Assembly: GCF_027922365.1 (NCBI RefSeq)
Contig: NZ_BSFN01000001.1
Span: 323,671-387,670 of the forward strand
Direction of reading: 5' to 3'
DNA from: Pseudomonas turukhanskensis
GTDB taxonomy: Bacteria > Pseudomonadota > Gammaproteobacteria > Pseudomonadales > Pseudomonadaceae
Length of the DNA stretch: 64,000 nt
In this document: positions 8,018 through 16,239 of the stretch, in pieces
How positions within the stretch are numbered: position 1 is the first letter of the stretch
Layout of the letters: each line of letters begins with the position of its first letter
Notes under the pieces: model-generated
What the model was told of the DNA's origin: nothing
The model's database searches: none
What the model saw: the letters and a program-made list of their open reading frames with translations, nothing else
Translations under genes and position numbers: made by a program

Positions 8018-9016
8018 ATGACCCTTCAATTTCCCCTCGCCGCCGTTGTCGCCGCCGACTCGCTAAAGCTGGCGCTGTGCCTGGCCGCCATCGACCCGGC
8101 CATTGGCGGGGTATTGATCGAAGGCCCGCGCGGCATGGCCAAATCCACCCTGGCCCGGGGTGTGGCGCAGCTGTTGCCTGGCGGGCATTTCGTCACCCTG
8201 CCGCTGGGTGCCAGCGAGGAACGTATTGTCGGCACCCTCGATCTGGACGCCGCCCTGGGCGAAAGCCGTGCGCAGTTTTCCCCAGGCCTGTTGGCCAAGG
8301 CCGACGGCGGCGTGTTGTATGTGGATGAAGTGAATCTGCTGCCCGACCACCTGGTGGACCTGCTGCTGGATGTGGCGGCCAGCGGCATCAACCATGTCGA
8401 GCGCGACGGCATCTCTCATCAGCACAGCGCACGTTTTGTGTTGATCGGCACCATGAACCCGGAAGAAGGCCAACTGCGTCCGCAGCTGCTGGATCGCTTT
8501 GGCCTCAAGGTGATTCTCGACGCCCAGCCGCAGCCAACCGAGCGCGCGGAAATCGTCCGTCGGCGCCTGGCTTTTGATGCCGACCCCGCTGCCTTTGTGC
8601 AGCAGTGGGCGGCCCCGCAACAGGCCCTGCGTGAACGCTGCCTGGCGGCCCGCGAGCTGCTCACGCAGATTGCGCTGGACGATGTCAGCGTCAACGCCAT
8701 TGCCGAGCGCTGCTATGCCGCCGGCGTGGATGGTTTGCGCGCCGACCTGGTGTGGCTGCGCGCGGCCCGTGCCCATGCGGCGTGGCGCGGTGACGGACAG
8801 ATCACCGGCGCAGATATCGACGCGGTCGAGACCTTTGCCCTGGAGCACCGCCGGCGCCACACCCCACCGACCGCTACCCAGCCGCCGCAATCGGCACCGC
8901 AGTCGCCCGCCCGTTCGAGCGCGGCAACCGGTGAAGGCCAATGGGGCGAACTGCCGGCCCAGGCCATGCCTACCGGCGCTGCCCGCGAGTTGCCGCGCTG
9001 GCCAAAAAAGCCCTGA
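8018..9016 (+). CDS. Cobaltochelatase AAA+ small subunit (ChlI-like); frame-0 product of a chlI/chlD gene
   Basis: A 332-residue AAA+ ATPase of the ChlI/BchI kind, predicted to power CobN. It shows Walker [10 protein letters not shown] (36-44), Walker [11 protein letters not shown] (97-106), sensor motif [19 protein letters not shown] at about 144-162, and then a Pro/Gln-rich linker ending in ELPRWPKKP. Translation stops at TGA 9014-9016, directly after an A AAA AAG slippery heptamer. The following VWA domain lies in the -1 frame, so this frame-0 protein is best read as the small subunit of a two-product gene. Separate CobS and CobT genes are absent, and location after cobN supports the chelatase role. 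Confidence 0.9.
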   Translation: MTLQFPLAAVVAADSLKLALCLAAIDPAIGGVLIEGPRGMAKSTLARGVAQLLPGGHFVTLPLGASEERIVGTLDLDAALGESRAQFSPGLLAKADGGVLYVDEVNLLPDHLVDLLLDVAASGINHVERDGISHQHSARFVLIGTMNPEEGQLRPQLLDRFGLKVILDAQPQPTERAEIVRRRLAFDADPAAFVQQWAAPQQALRERCLAARELLTQIALDDVSVNAIAERCYAAGVDGLRADLVWLRAARAHAAWRGDGQITGADIDAVETFALEHRRRHTPPTATQPPQSAPQSPARSSAATGEGQWGELPAQAMPTGAARELPRWPKKP

Positions 9017-9050
9017 GCATCCGCCCGCGACAGGTCACTGGCGCGGATGC
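9004..9050 (+). promoter_or_regulatory. Programmed -1 ribosomal frameshift site (chlI to chlD)
   Basis: The heptamer A AAA AAG lies at 9004-9010 in the zero frame (CCA AAA AAG CCC TGA), the same sequence and phase as the E. coli dnaX site. A six-base spacer containing the zero-frame stop follows, then a perfect 8-bp stem: GCATCCGC (9017-9024) with GCGGATGC (9043-9050) and an 18-base loop. A -1 slip continues straight into the VWA-domain frame with no stop. I see no strong upstream Shine-Dalgarno-like stimulator. Confidence 0.85.
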
Positions 9051-9684
9051 CCAACCCAGACCCGGCGCCCTCATCGGCGGCCGCCAAGGCGCTAGCCGCA
9101 GCGGGCAGAGTGGCGCTATAGACTGGCTCGCCACCCTCTTGCGCGGCCGGCCGAAACGGGCCAGCGAGTTGCTGCGCAAGCCCCGCAGCCATCGGCCCAG
9201 TGAATTATGGGTGCTGGTGGTAGACGCCTCAGCCTCCACCTGCCGCCATGGCGCCCTGAGCCAGGCCAAAGGCCTGCTCGGCACGGTGCTGCAACAGGCC
9301 TATCAACAGCGCGCCCGAGTGGCGGTGCTGCAGGCCACCGGCATGCAGGCGCAGTGGCCGTTCCAAGGGCAGAAAAGCTCGGCGGCAATGCTGGCGTGGG
9401 TAAACGAATTAGGCGCCGGCGGCGGTACGCCATTGATTGAGGGGTTGGTGCAGACCGGCGAATGGCTGGTGCAGCGCCAGCGGAGCAAACCGGGGGAGCA
9501 GCAGCGCGTGTTGGTGATTACCGATGGGCGTTTGCGTGAGTGGTCGCCAGTGGCGCCGCTGAGCTGCCCGGCGGTGTTGGTGGATATCGAAAGCGGGCCG
9601 ATTCGGTTGGGACGCGCGCAGGTGTTGGCAGAGCAACTGGGCGCTGAATACCGCCATATCGAAGAGTTGCGGTCGACCCCATAA
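9010..9684 (+). CDS. VWA-domain part of the cobaltochelatase medium subunit (ChlD-like), reached by -1 frameshift
   Basis: Read in the -1 frame from the slippery site, the chain continues as [19 protein letters not shown], a ChlD-style basic linker, and then a von Willebrand A domain with the MIDAS motif DASAS (about residues 403-407 of the fused protein) and ITDGRLREW near the C-terminus. The fused product from 8018 would have about 555 residues: AAA+, linker, VWA, as in ChlD/BchD medium subunits. An independent start is unlikely: the ATG at 8941 lies inside chlI, lacks a ribosome site and would encode a non-family N-terminus. The last 42 bases are the start of a 167-bp tandem repeat. Confidence 0.82.
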   Translation, partial: ALSIRPRQVTGADAQPRPGALIGGRQGASRSGQSGAIDWLATLLRGRPKRASELLRKPRSHRPSELWVLVVDASASTCRHGALSQAKGLLGTVLQQAYQQRARVAVLQATGMQAQWPFQGQKSSAAMLAWVNELGAGGGTPLIEGLVQTGEWLVQRQRSKPGEQQRVLVITDGRLREWSPVAPLSCPAVLVDIESGPIRLGRAQVLAEQLGAEYRHIEELRSTP

Positions 9685-10296
9685 CGTCCTGCAAACTTCC
9701 GTCATTCCCGCGCAGGCGGGAATCCAGAATGTTGAAAGGTGCGGGATTTTGATACGACGCAAGATTCTGGGTCCCCGCCTTCGCGGGGACGACGGGTGTA
9801 TTTCCCGGAGCTGAATACCGCCATATCGAAGAGTTGCGCTCGACCCCATAACATCCTGCAAACTTCCGTCATTCCCGCGCAGGCGGGAATCCAGAATGTT
9901 GAAAGGTGCGGGATTTTGATACGACGCAAGATTCTGGGTCCCCGCCTTCGCGGGGACGACGGGTGTATTTCCCGGAGCTGAATACCGCCATATCGAAGAG
10001 TTGTGGTCGACCCCATAACGTCCTGCAAACTTCCGTCATTCCCGCGCAGGCGGGAATCCAGAATGTTGAAAGGTGCGGGATTTAGATACGGCGCAAGATT
10101 CTGGGTCCCAGCCTTCGCGGGGACGACGGGTGTATTTCCCGGAGCTGAATACCGCCATATCGAAGAGTTGCGGTCGACCCCATAACGTCCTGCAAACTTC
10201 CGTCATTCCCGCGCAGGCGGGAATCCAGAATTTTGAAAGGTGCGGGATTTTGATACGACGCAAGATTCTGGGTCCCAGCCTGCGCTGGGACGACGG
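9643..10296. repeat. Four tandem copies of a 167-bp unit containing the chlD 3' end and two REP palindromes
   Basis: The motif GCTGAATACCGCCATATCG recurs at 9643, 9810, 9977 and 10144, exactly 167 bases apart each time. Each unit carries the last 42 bases of chlD including its TAA, then two palindromes: ATTCCCGCGCAGGCGGGAAT and a GGTCCCCGCCTTCGCGGGGAC type. Copies differ by only a few bases; the last is cut off near 10296. The stretch 9685-10314 holds nothing else that I can identify as a gene. Confidence 0.95.
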
Positions 10297-10314
10297 TGGA
10301 GGTTTCGAGGGCTT

Positions 10315-11268
10315 TTACTCGTACACCGTCACCCGATTACGTCCATCTTCTTTCGACGCATACAACGCCTCATCCGCCCAGCGAATCCACTCTTCATGGT
10401 GGTCGCAGGAGACCGACAAATCCGCCACCCCAAGGCTGATGGTCATGCGCAACACTTCGCCGGCATGCTCGATCTTCAACGCCGCCACATGCTGGCGCAG
10501 CCGCTCGGCAAACACCCGGCCGCCTTCCTTGCTGGTGTCGGGCAGCAGAATCACGAACTCTTCGCCGCCGTAACGGCCGGCCACGTCCACATCGCGAATC
10601 AGCTCGCGAATGGAGTCGGCCACCCGCTGAATCGCCTTGTCGCCGGCCTGGTGGCCGTAGGTATCGTTGATACGCTTGAAGTGGTCGATGTCGAGCATGA
10701 TCAGCGTCGCCGTGCTGTCGTAGCGACGATGGCGGGCGTGTTCTTTCTGCAGGCTTTCTTCCCAATGGCCACGGTTGTACAGGCCGGTCAGGCGGTCGGT
10801 GCTGGAAAGCTTTTGCAGCTCGGCGTTGGCCGAAAGCAGTTGCCGACGGTTGTTGGCCACGTCGGTCACGTCGTAGATCACCAGGCAGATATGGCCGATC
10901 TTGCTGTTCGCCGAGCGCAGCGGGAACAGCGTGGTGTTCTGGTACATAAAGTCTTCACGGCCAGTGATCGGCTGGTAGTTCTTGAAGCGCAACAGGTACG
11001 GGCGCTGTTCCCACACGGTAAAGGCCGGCGTGCCGAGGGCGGCCACGCCTTCGACCTTCTTGCGAAACCACTTGCTGTCCACTTCCGGGAACAGTTCGAA
11101 GAACGAATTGCCGTGGGCTGTGCCTGGCTGAATGCCGGAGCGGTTTTCCATAAAGGTATTCCACACCAGTACGCGATAGTCCTCGTCGAACACCACAACG
11201 CCCACGTCGATGCTCTGCACAATCGCGAGCAGCCAGTGGAATTCGTTGAGGTCGATCGGCTCTTTCAT
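10315..11268 (-). CDS. PAS-GGDEF diguanylate cyclase
   Basis: A 317-residue cytoplasmic protein predicted to make cyclic di-GMP from two GTP. Residues about 12-140 look like a PAS sensor domain (DVGVVVFDEDYRVLVWN, then an IYDVTDVANNR exit helix). The GGDEF domain follows from about 155 with DRLTGLYNR, the active-site motif GGEEF (234-238), and an intact product-inhibition I-site RDVD (225-228) five residues before it. No membrane segments are seen. It lies 9 bases behind the receiver/CheC-like gene and is co-transcribed with it, suggesting that the regulator acts on or senses this cyclase. Activity is predicted from intact motifs. Confidence 0.93.
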   Translation of the reverse strand: MKEPIDLNEFHWLLAIVQSIDVGVVVFDEDYRVLVWNTFMENRSGIQPGTAHGNSFFELFPEVDSKWFRKKVEGVAALGTPAFTVWEQRPYLLRFKNYQPITGREDFMYQNTTLFPLRSANSKIGHICLVIYDVTDVANNRRQLLSANAELQKLSSTDRLTGLYNRGHWEESLQKEHARHRRYDSTATLIMLDIDHFKRINDTYGHQAGDKAIQRVADSIRELIRDVDVAGRYGGEEFVILLPDTSKEGGRVFAERLRQHVAALKIEHAGEVLRMTISLGVADLSVSCDHHEEWIRWADEALYASKEDGRNRVTVYE

Positions 11269-11277
11269 CGTGGCCGC

Positions 11278-12279
11278 CTAGTTCATCAGGTACGCGAGTT
11301 TTTTGTTCAGCAGTTGCACTGAGTCTTCACTGAACAGCATCAGCAGGTCGAAGTGAATATCGTGGCCTTCCAGGCTGTAGCTGATCTCCACCGCCAGGGT
11401 TTTCTGGTTGCGCCGGCTGTTTACCGAGATCAGCTCGTCAATGGCCAGGTGCTCGCCCAGAATCTGCGGGTGACTCTGAGAGAACACCACGTCGATCTGC
11501 TCGGCAATGCCCGACAGGCAGGCGCCGATCAACAGCGTCGACAGGTCCAGAAGCATTTCCAGGTCGCCGCCGTCGTTGCCGTCACGGTGCAGCAGGGTGG
11601 CCATGTCGGCGATTTCCGAGTCATGGAAAATCAGCAGCGCTTCACCGGCAATGCCGCTGCCGATATAGCCCTGGCAGATGGCGGTCAGGCGCTCATCACC
11701 GCGCTGCACGTCGGCCAGGGCCATGTGCAGTTCGCCCACTTCCAGCAGGTTGACGTTGGGCACCGGCAGTTGCACAAACACATCCAGCACCCGCGCCAGC
11801 ATCGCGCCGGCACGGCCGATGGCGACGTTGACGGTTTCCTGCAGGGCATCGCGAAAACTGCTGGGGCCATCGATTTGCGGGGCGTTGGCGGCCACATCCT
11901 GCTGCGGCACGGCCAGCAGGCCGTGTTTGTGCAGGGTGGCGCGAAATTCCGAGGGGTCGAAGGGCTTGCGCAAAAACGCCAGGGCGCCGAGTTCCAGCAC
12001 GCGGCGCACCGCTTCTTCCTGCACGTCGGCCGAAATCACGATGATGTGCGATTGCAGGCCTTCCTCACGCACCGCGTTGAGCACCTGGTAGCCATCCATC
12101 ACCGGCATGGTCAGGTCGAGCAGCACCACCTTGCCCAGGCCATTACGAATGGCCTCAAGCCCGGCCTTGCCGTTGTCCACTTCGGTGACCGACACCGCCC
12201 ATTCAGGCGGCAGCGCACGCAGCAGCTGCTTGCGCACCATGCTTGAGTCGTCACACACCAACAGCGGAATTGAAGGCAT
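11278..12279 (-). CDS. Response regulator with receiver and CheC-like domain
   Basis: A 333-residue protein. Residues 1-120 form a CheY-like receiver with acidic pair D10-D11, phosphoacceptor D55 in VVLLDLTMP, and the conserved lysine in FLRKPFDP. Residues about 140-330 resemble CheC/CheX phosphatase-like domains: a first DALQETVNVAIGRAG motif keeps the E-x-x-N pair, whereas the second repeat (LLDLSTLLIGACLSG) has Thr where family members usually have Asn. It has no DNA-binding domain. Lying just before a PAS-GGDEF gene, it is probably a signalling partner of the cyclase, possibly removing or receiving phosphate. The cognate kinase is not in the window. Confidence 0.85.
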   Translation of the reverse strand: MPSIPLLVCDDSSMVRKQLLRALPPEWAVSVTEVDNGKAGLEAIRNGLGKVVLLDLTMPVMDGYQVLNAVREEGLQSHIIVISADVQEEAVRRVLELGALAFLRKPFDPSEFRATLHKHGLLAVPQQDVAANAPQIDGPSSFRDALQETVNVAIGRAGAMLARVLDVFVQLPVPNVNLLEVGELHMALADVQRGDERLTAICQGYIGSGIAGEALLIFHDSEIADMATLLHRDGNDGGDLEMLLDLSTLLIGACLSGIAEQIDVVFSQSHPQILGEHLAIDELISVNSRRNQKTLAVEISYSLEGHDIHFDLLMLFSEDSVQLLNKKLAYLMN

Positions 12280-12436
12280 TGCGGAATTCTCTACGCGCTC
12301 GTACTACGCCGAAATCGGCCAACCGAGAACAAGGTGCCGATAATGGCTCAATGATGGCAATTGCGTCCACGGCAAAATGATGGCAAGTAACGCGCCACAT
12401 CGGCCTTTGCAGAGAATTTGTGACGCAGAACCCTGG

Positions 12437-13717
12437 CTACTCGGTCAGGGCGAGGATCGCTTGCGCGGCGTTAACACTGCCAGGGTTGCTTTGCATGGTG
12501 GCACTGATGCCCTGCAAACGGGCAGCCAGGGCCTCGTCCGCCAGCAGTTGGCGCAGTGCCTCAGGCAGAGCTGCGAGCGGTTCGGCGTAGCGTGGCAGAT
12601 AGGCGCCAACGCCCACTTCTTCTGCCCGACGAGCGTTGTCGTGGCCGTCCCAGCAATAGGGAATAACCACCGATGGCAGGCCGAAATACAGGGCTTCACA
12701 AAAACTGTTATTGCCGCCGTGGTGCACGAACAGCCTGCATTCGCGCAGCACCGCAGGCTGCGGGAACCAGCTGTCGAGGTAGACGTTGTCCGGCACGCTG
12801 TCGTACATCTCGCGGTAGGCGCCGACGTTGATCAGAAAGCGATACGGCAAACCGGCCACGGTGGCGATCAGGCGCTTCATCATCTGCACGTCGGCGGCGC
12901 CCAGGCTGCCGAAACTCACGTAGATCAGCGGCGCTTCGTTGTGGGCCGGAAATTCAGGTACCACGTAAGGCGCTTCGGAGCGCACGCAGCCGTCGAGGTA
13001 CACGTAGCGCTCGGGTGCCAACGGCTGCTTACGGTTGTAGCGGACCGGCGTTGGCGACAGCAGCAGGTTCAGGTGGGGCGAATCTTCAAGAAATTGCCCG
13101 GGCGGGTGCAGCGGGTGCTGGCAGCTTTCCAGAAAGCGCGAAAACCGCGCATGGGCCGGCGCCACGGCGGCGTTATAGCGGCTGACGAACGCCTCACGCG
13201 CAGCGGCATCACTCGCGGCACACCCGGAGAGATAGGGCGGCACCGCCGCATCGGGCAATTCGGTTTCAGCGCACGACACCATGCGCACCCACGGGCAACC
13301 GGCGTTGCTGATGGCCGGAAAGGTCACCACGTTGTCGAGCACGATCACATCCGGGCGCAAGCGGGCCAGCAACTGCTGCAAGGGTTTTTCCGCCTCGATG
13401 GCGGTATCGATGATCGCTTCCCAGGCCGGCGCCACGTAGCTGTCGATCTGCTCAAGTGGCGTCTGATCGAAGTACGGGATGTTTTTTTCGATAAAGGTTT
13501 CCCAATAGTGCTGGTGCTCGGCGGCCGACAGCTTGGTCTGGGCTGGAATCGGAAATTCGGCAAAACCGTACTCGGCGAAAATCCCCTGGAAATGCCCATG
13601 GCAAATAAACACAGGCTTGGCACCAAGGCCCTTGAGCACCTGGGCGATGCCGATGCAATTGAGCGCCGCACCAAAGCTGGCTTCAGGGAAAAAGGCGATT
13701 AGCGGTTCTTTGGGCAT
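12437..13717 (-). CDS. UDP-glycosyltransferase-like protein (MGT type), paralogue of the gene at 19037
   Basis: A 426-residue GT-B fold glycosyltransferase of the UGT/macrolide-glycosyltransferase type. The C-terminal half shows YVSFGSLGAADV, the donor-binding HHGGNNSF motif and WDGHDNARRAEE, as expected for nucleotide-sugar binding. No signal peptide or membrane segment is seen. The start ATG at 13717 (MPKEPLIAFFPEASFG) lines up with the paralogue at 19037, which shares the AFFPEA opening, the PLEQI segment and the HHGGNNSF and WDGHDNA motifs. It stands alone and leftward beside a GntR-type regulator and importer operon, suggesting a duplicated enzyme of the same pathway. Acceptor and sugar donor are unknown. 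Confidence 0.82.
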   Translation of the reverse strand: MPKEPLIAFFPEASFGAALNCIGIAQVLKGLGAKPVFICHGHFQGIFAEYGFAEFPIPAQTKLSAAEHQHYWETFIEKNIPYFDQTPLEQIDSYVAPAWEAIIDTAIEAEKPLQQLLARLRPDVIVLDNVVTFPAISNAGCPWVRMVSCAETELPDAAVPPYLSGCAASDAAAREAFVSRYNAAVAPAHARFSRFLESCQHPLHPPGQFLEDSPHLNLLLSPTPVRYNRKQPLAPERYVYLDGCVRSEAPYVVPEFPAHNEAPLIYVSFGSLGAADVQMMKRLIATVAGLPYRFLINVGAYREMYDSVPDNVYLDSWFPQPAVLRECRLFVHHGGNNSFCEALYFGLPSVVIPYCWDGHDNARRAEEVGVGAYLPRYAEPLAALPEALRQLLADEALAARLQGISATMQSNPGSVNAAQAILALTE

Positions 13718-13762
13718 GCACGGAAATCCAGCAGGAACATCAACATTCGCGTAAACCCACCG

Positions 13763-13861
13763 TCGCCCCAGCACAGGCTGGGGCCCAGGTACGAAGATCG
13801 CCGAGCTAACGGGGATCCCTTTGCAATTCTGGATTCCGGCCTTCGCCGGAATGACGGTGGA
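13763..13861. repeat. REP-like palindromes between the glycosyltransferase and GntR-type genes
   Basis: Two palindromes lie here: CCCCAGCACAGGCTGGGG (about 13768-13785) and ATTCCGGCCTTCGCCGGAAT (about 13836-13855), the second of the same general type as the palindromes in the 9.6-10.3 kb tandem array. The rest of 13718-13923 shows no gene. Confidence 0.75.
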
Positions 13862-13923
13862 GGATTGGGTTTTGGCTACGCGGTATTTTTTAGCACAAAA
13901 AAACCAGCCGTGTAGGAAATTGC

Positions 13924-14847
13924 TTACCGGCGCAGCGGTCCCACTTGCGGCACGCCCCGGTTAGCCGTCTGCGGCCGCTGCGCCGAAGACAGGCGCAAGT
14001 GCAGACGCAACAAGTCGGCGGCGATCTCCAGCTGCCCACGCTCGATATGCTCAATGATGCGCAAATGCTCGCGCAGCGCCTCTTGCAGACGGTGCACGCT
14101 CACCATCGGCAACAGGTTCGGCAAACGCCGCAGCGCCTGGTGGTGCAGCAACGCATCGCGAATAAATTGATTGCCACAGCTTTGCGCGATGCACTCGTGA
14201 AAGCTGATATCCACCTCGCGAAACTGCTGGATATCGAAGCTGCCGATGCTCTGGCCCAGCAGGGTTTCCATGCCTTCACGCAGCAGCGCCAGGCGCGCCA
14301 GGTCCGGCTCGAAGCCTGGGCAGAGAATGGCCTGCGGCTCCATCAGCAGGCGGTAATGCAGGCTGTCTTCCAGCGCCGCCAGGTTATTGAGCAGCGGCCG
14401 GAACAACCACGACTGCCCCGGCCCGCGCTCCAGCACCTGGCTTTCACTGAGCTGGGTGATGACCTTCTGCGCCGCCGGCCGGCCGATGCTGTAGCGGCGC
14501 ATCAACTCGCTGACGCTGATGCTGCTGCCCAGGCGCCCGGCCATACGGTCACGCAATGCAGAGGTGGCCAGCGCCTCTTCTTCGGCCTGCGGCAAAGCCG
14601 CGCTCAGCGCCTGGTCTGGCAGCGCCAGCAGGCTGTAGCCCTTACCTGCCTCGTGGCTCAGCAGCCCTTCTTCCTGCAACAGCTTGAGCGCCGCGCGCAC
14701 CAAGGTGCGCGACACCTGAAAGGTACGGGCCAAGGCTTGCTCGGATAACGCCTGGCCGATCACCAAACCGCTTTCCTGCACATGCTCAAGAATGCGCCGG
14801 GCCAGTTCCAGGTGGTTGCCCCGTGGTTTTTTTTCGCTGCTGCTCAA
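13924..14847 (-). CDS. GntR-type transcription regulator with FCD-like domain and an extra winged helix
   Basis: A regulator of about 307 residues. It starts with a GntR winged helix (LSEQALARTFQVSRTLVRAA, then LLQEEGLLSHEAGKGY), followed by a second winged-helix-like segment (SVSELMRRYSIGRPAAQKVI) and an all-helical FCD-like effector domain from about residue 150 on (EVDISFHECIAQSCGN). The frame is open to 14934, but the extra residues look non-coding; TTG at 14847 is my choice and is uncertain. It is divergent from the ABC importer operon, with a promoter and an inverted repeat between, so it probably regulates that operon in response to the imported compound or a product. Confidence 0.8.
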   Translation of the reverse strand: MSSSEKKPRGNHLELARRILEHVQESGLVIGQALSEQALARTFQVSRTLVRAALKLLQEEGLLSHEAGKGYSLLALPDQALSAALPQAEEEALATSALRDRMAGRLGSSISVSELMRRYSIGRPAAQKVITQLSESQVLERGPGQSWLFRPLLNNLAALEDSLHYRLLMEPQAILCPGFEPDLARLALLREGMETLLGQSIGSFDIQQFREVDISFHECIAQSCGNQFIRDALLHHQALRRLPNLLPMVSVHRLQEALREHLRIIEHIERGQLEIAADLLRLHLRLSSAQRPQTANRGVPQVGPLRR

Positions 14848-14961
14848 GCCTGTTTTATCCCTGCCTGTGGGGGCGCCAAGCCGCCCCGGTCGTGGTGCTG
14901 GGCACCTTATGCCACAGCCCTCGATGGGCAACAAGAACGGCGCACCCTGAACAAAAAACCG

Positions 14962-14997
14962 TTGACATAGGAATTTTCCGGTCTTAATTTCGGAAAA
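14962..14997 (+). promoter_or_regulatory. Promoter with overlapping inverted repeat upstream of the ABC importer operon
   Basis: A consensus -35 TTGACA (14962-14967) is followed after 17 bases by a weak -10 TAATTT (14985-14990). The inverted repeat TTTTCCG (14974-14980), N10, CGGAAAA (14991-14997) overlaps the -10, a good position for repression by the divergent GntR-type protein. The site assignment is inference. Confidence 0.6.
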
Positions 14998-15068
14998 AAA
15001 ACATATTAGCTAGATTTTGCAGCACTGCCTTCGAACACCAACAACAACAGTCGTTAGGAGCGCGCAAC

Positions 15069-16124
15069 ATGAGCAAGCTGAAAAACCTGCTGTCTTTGGG
15101 TTTCGCTGTTTCCCTGGCCGTTTCGGCCCAGGCGGTCAGCGCCAAAGACCTGGTCATCTCCATCTGGGACGGCTACATGGCCCCCGATGCGCTGGACAAA
15201 TTCAAAGCCGCCAGCGGCCTGGACACCGACAAAGCCCTGCACGCCACCAACGAAGAAATCATGGGCAAGCTGATGGCAGGCGGTGGCGAAGGCTACGACG
15301 TGGTGTTCGTCTCCTCCCCCTTCGCTGAAGTGCTGCACAAGCAAGGCCTGCTGGCCGACATTGACCCGGCCAAAGTGCCCAACCTGAAAAACCTCTACCC
15401 CGAAGCCAACAAGCTCGAGTACGACGTCGGCAACAAATTCTCCGTGCCCTACACCTGGGGCACCACCGGCATCTGCTACCGCTCGGACAAGATCGCCACC
15501 GCGCCCACCAGCTGGAAAGAACTGCTCAACCCCAGCGACGCCCTCAAAGGCAAAGTCACGCTCTTGGCCACCGACCGCTGGATGCTCGGCGCCGGCTTCC
15601 TCGCCAATGGCTGGTCGGTCAACGATAGCGACGCCAAGCACCTGGCCACTGTGAGCGCCGAACTGATCGCGGCGAAAAAACGCATCCTGTCCTTCGACGA
15701 CACCACCTTCTACTCCAAGCTCGCCTCCGGTGAAGCGCTGATGGCCCACGCCTGGGATGGCTGGTGCAATTACGGCACCACCGACAACGCAGCGATCAAA
15801 TTCGTGGTGCCCAAAGAGGGGTCGGATTTGTGGGTAGACACCATGGTCGTGCTGAAAAGCTCCAAGCATCAGGACGACGCCTACAAATTCATCAACTTTA
15901 TGTTGGCCAAGGAAAACCACGCCTGGGTCGCGGAAAACATCCTCTACAAAGTGCCTAACCAGGCCGCCATGGCGGGGCTTTCGCCCGAGCTGCTGCAAAA
16001 ATACCCCAACCTCACCACCACCCCGGCTGAGTTGTTGAAGATGGAGCAGCTGCGTGATGTGGGGGGTTCCACGCAGAAGGCTTACACAAGAGCCGTCACG
16101 GAAATCATGGCGTCCGGTAGCTAA
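15069..16124 (+). CDS. ABC transporter periplasmic substrate-binding protein (PotD/PotF-like)
   Basis: A 351-residue periplasmic binding protein of the spermidine/putrescine group. It begins with a signal peptide (KNLLSLGFAVSLAVSAQAVSA, cleavage probably after SA at about residue 25) and continues with ISIWDGYMAPDALDKF, YDVVFVSSPFAEVL and VPYTWGTTGICYR, typical of PotD-like proteins. The ligand is not certain: polyamine-type transporters have been adapted to other amino compounds. It is the first gene of the importer operon, and a REP hairpin separates it from the permease gene, which often raises binding-protein yield relative to the membrane parts. Confidence 0.9.
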   Translation: MSKLKNLLSLGFAVSLAVSAQAVSAKDLVISIWDGYMAPDALDKFKAASGLDTDKALHATNEEIMGKLMAGGGEGYDVVFVSSPFAEVLHKQGLLADIDPAKVPNLKNLYPEANKLEYDVGNKFSVPYTWGTTGICYRSDKIATAPTSWKELLNPSDALKGKVTLLATDRWMLGAGFLANGWSVNDSDAKHLATVSAELIAAKKRILSFDDTTFYSKLASGEALMAHAWDGWCNYGTTDNAAIKFVVPKEGSDLWVDTMVVLKSSKHQDDAYKFINFMLAKENHAWVAENILYKVPNQAAMAGLSPELLQKYPNLTTTPAELLKMEQLRDVGGSTQKAYTRAVTEIMASGS

Positions 16125-16142
16125 GCCAAGCAGTCGAATCCC

Positions 16143-16206
16143 GTAGGAGCGAGCTTGCTCGCGAAGCTTTTTGGATCAAGCGCTTCGCGAGCAAGCTCGC
16201 TCCTGC
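16143..16206. repeat. REP pair (GTAGGAGCGAGC type) between binding protein and permease
   Basis: GTAGGAGCGAGCTTGCTCGC (from 16143) is mirrored by GCGAGCAAGCTCGCTCCTGC (to 16206), forming a long hairpin. The same family occurs at 29592-29678. Confidence 0.9.
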
Positions 16207-16239
16207 AGGGCATCCGTATTCTCAACCAGAGTCGTTCCA

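Noticed and set aside
8941..9684. Separate VWA gene starting from ATG 8941
   Set aside because: It would begin inside the ChlI frame, has no visible ribosome site and a first stretch unlike the family, while a strong -1 frameshift signal explains the second frame.
8018..9684. Frameshift mutation or sequencing error in a chlD pseudogene
   Set aside because: The slippery heptamer, spacer and stem are exactly arranged for programmed shifting, and both domains keep all their motifs.
9739..10263. Short open frames in the tandem repeats
   Set aside because: They are created by the repeat unit, have no ribosome sites and resemble no known protein.
9643..10296. CRISPR-like array
   Set aside because: Units are 167 bases with no unique spacers, contain gene-end and REP sequence, and no cas gene is nearby.
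10240..11322. Long plus-strand frame opposite the diguanylate cyclase
   Set aside because: It is an antisense shadow from GC-rich codon bias; the minus strand encodes a clear PAS-GGDEF protein.
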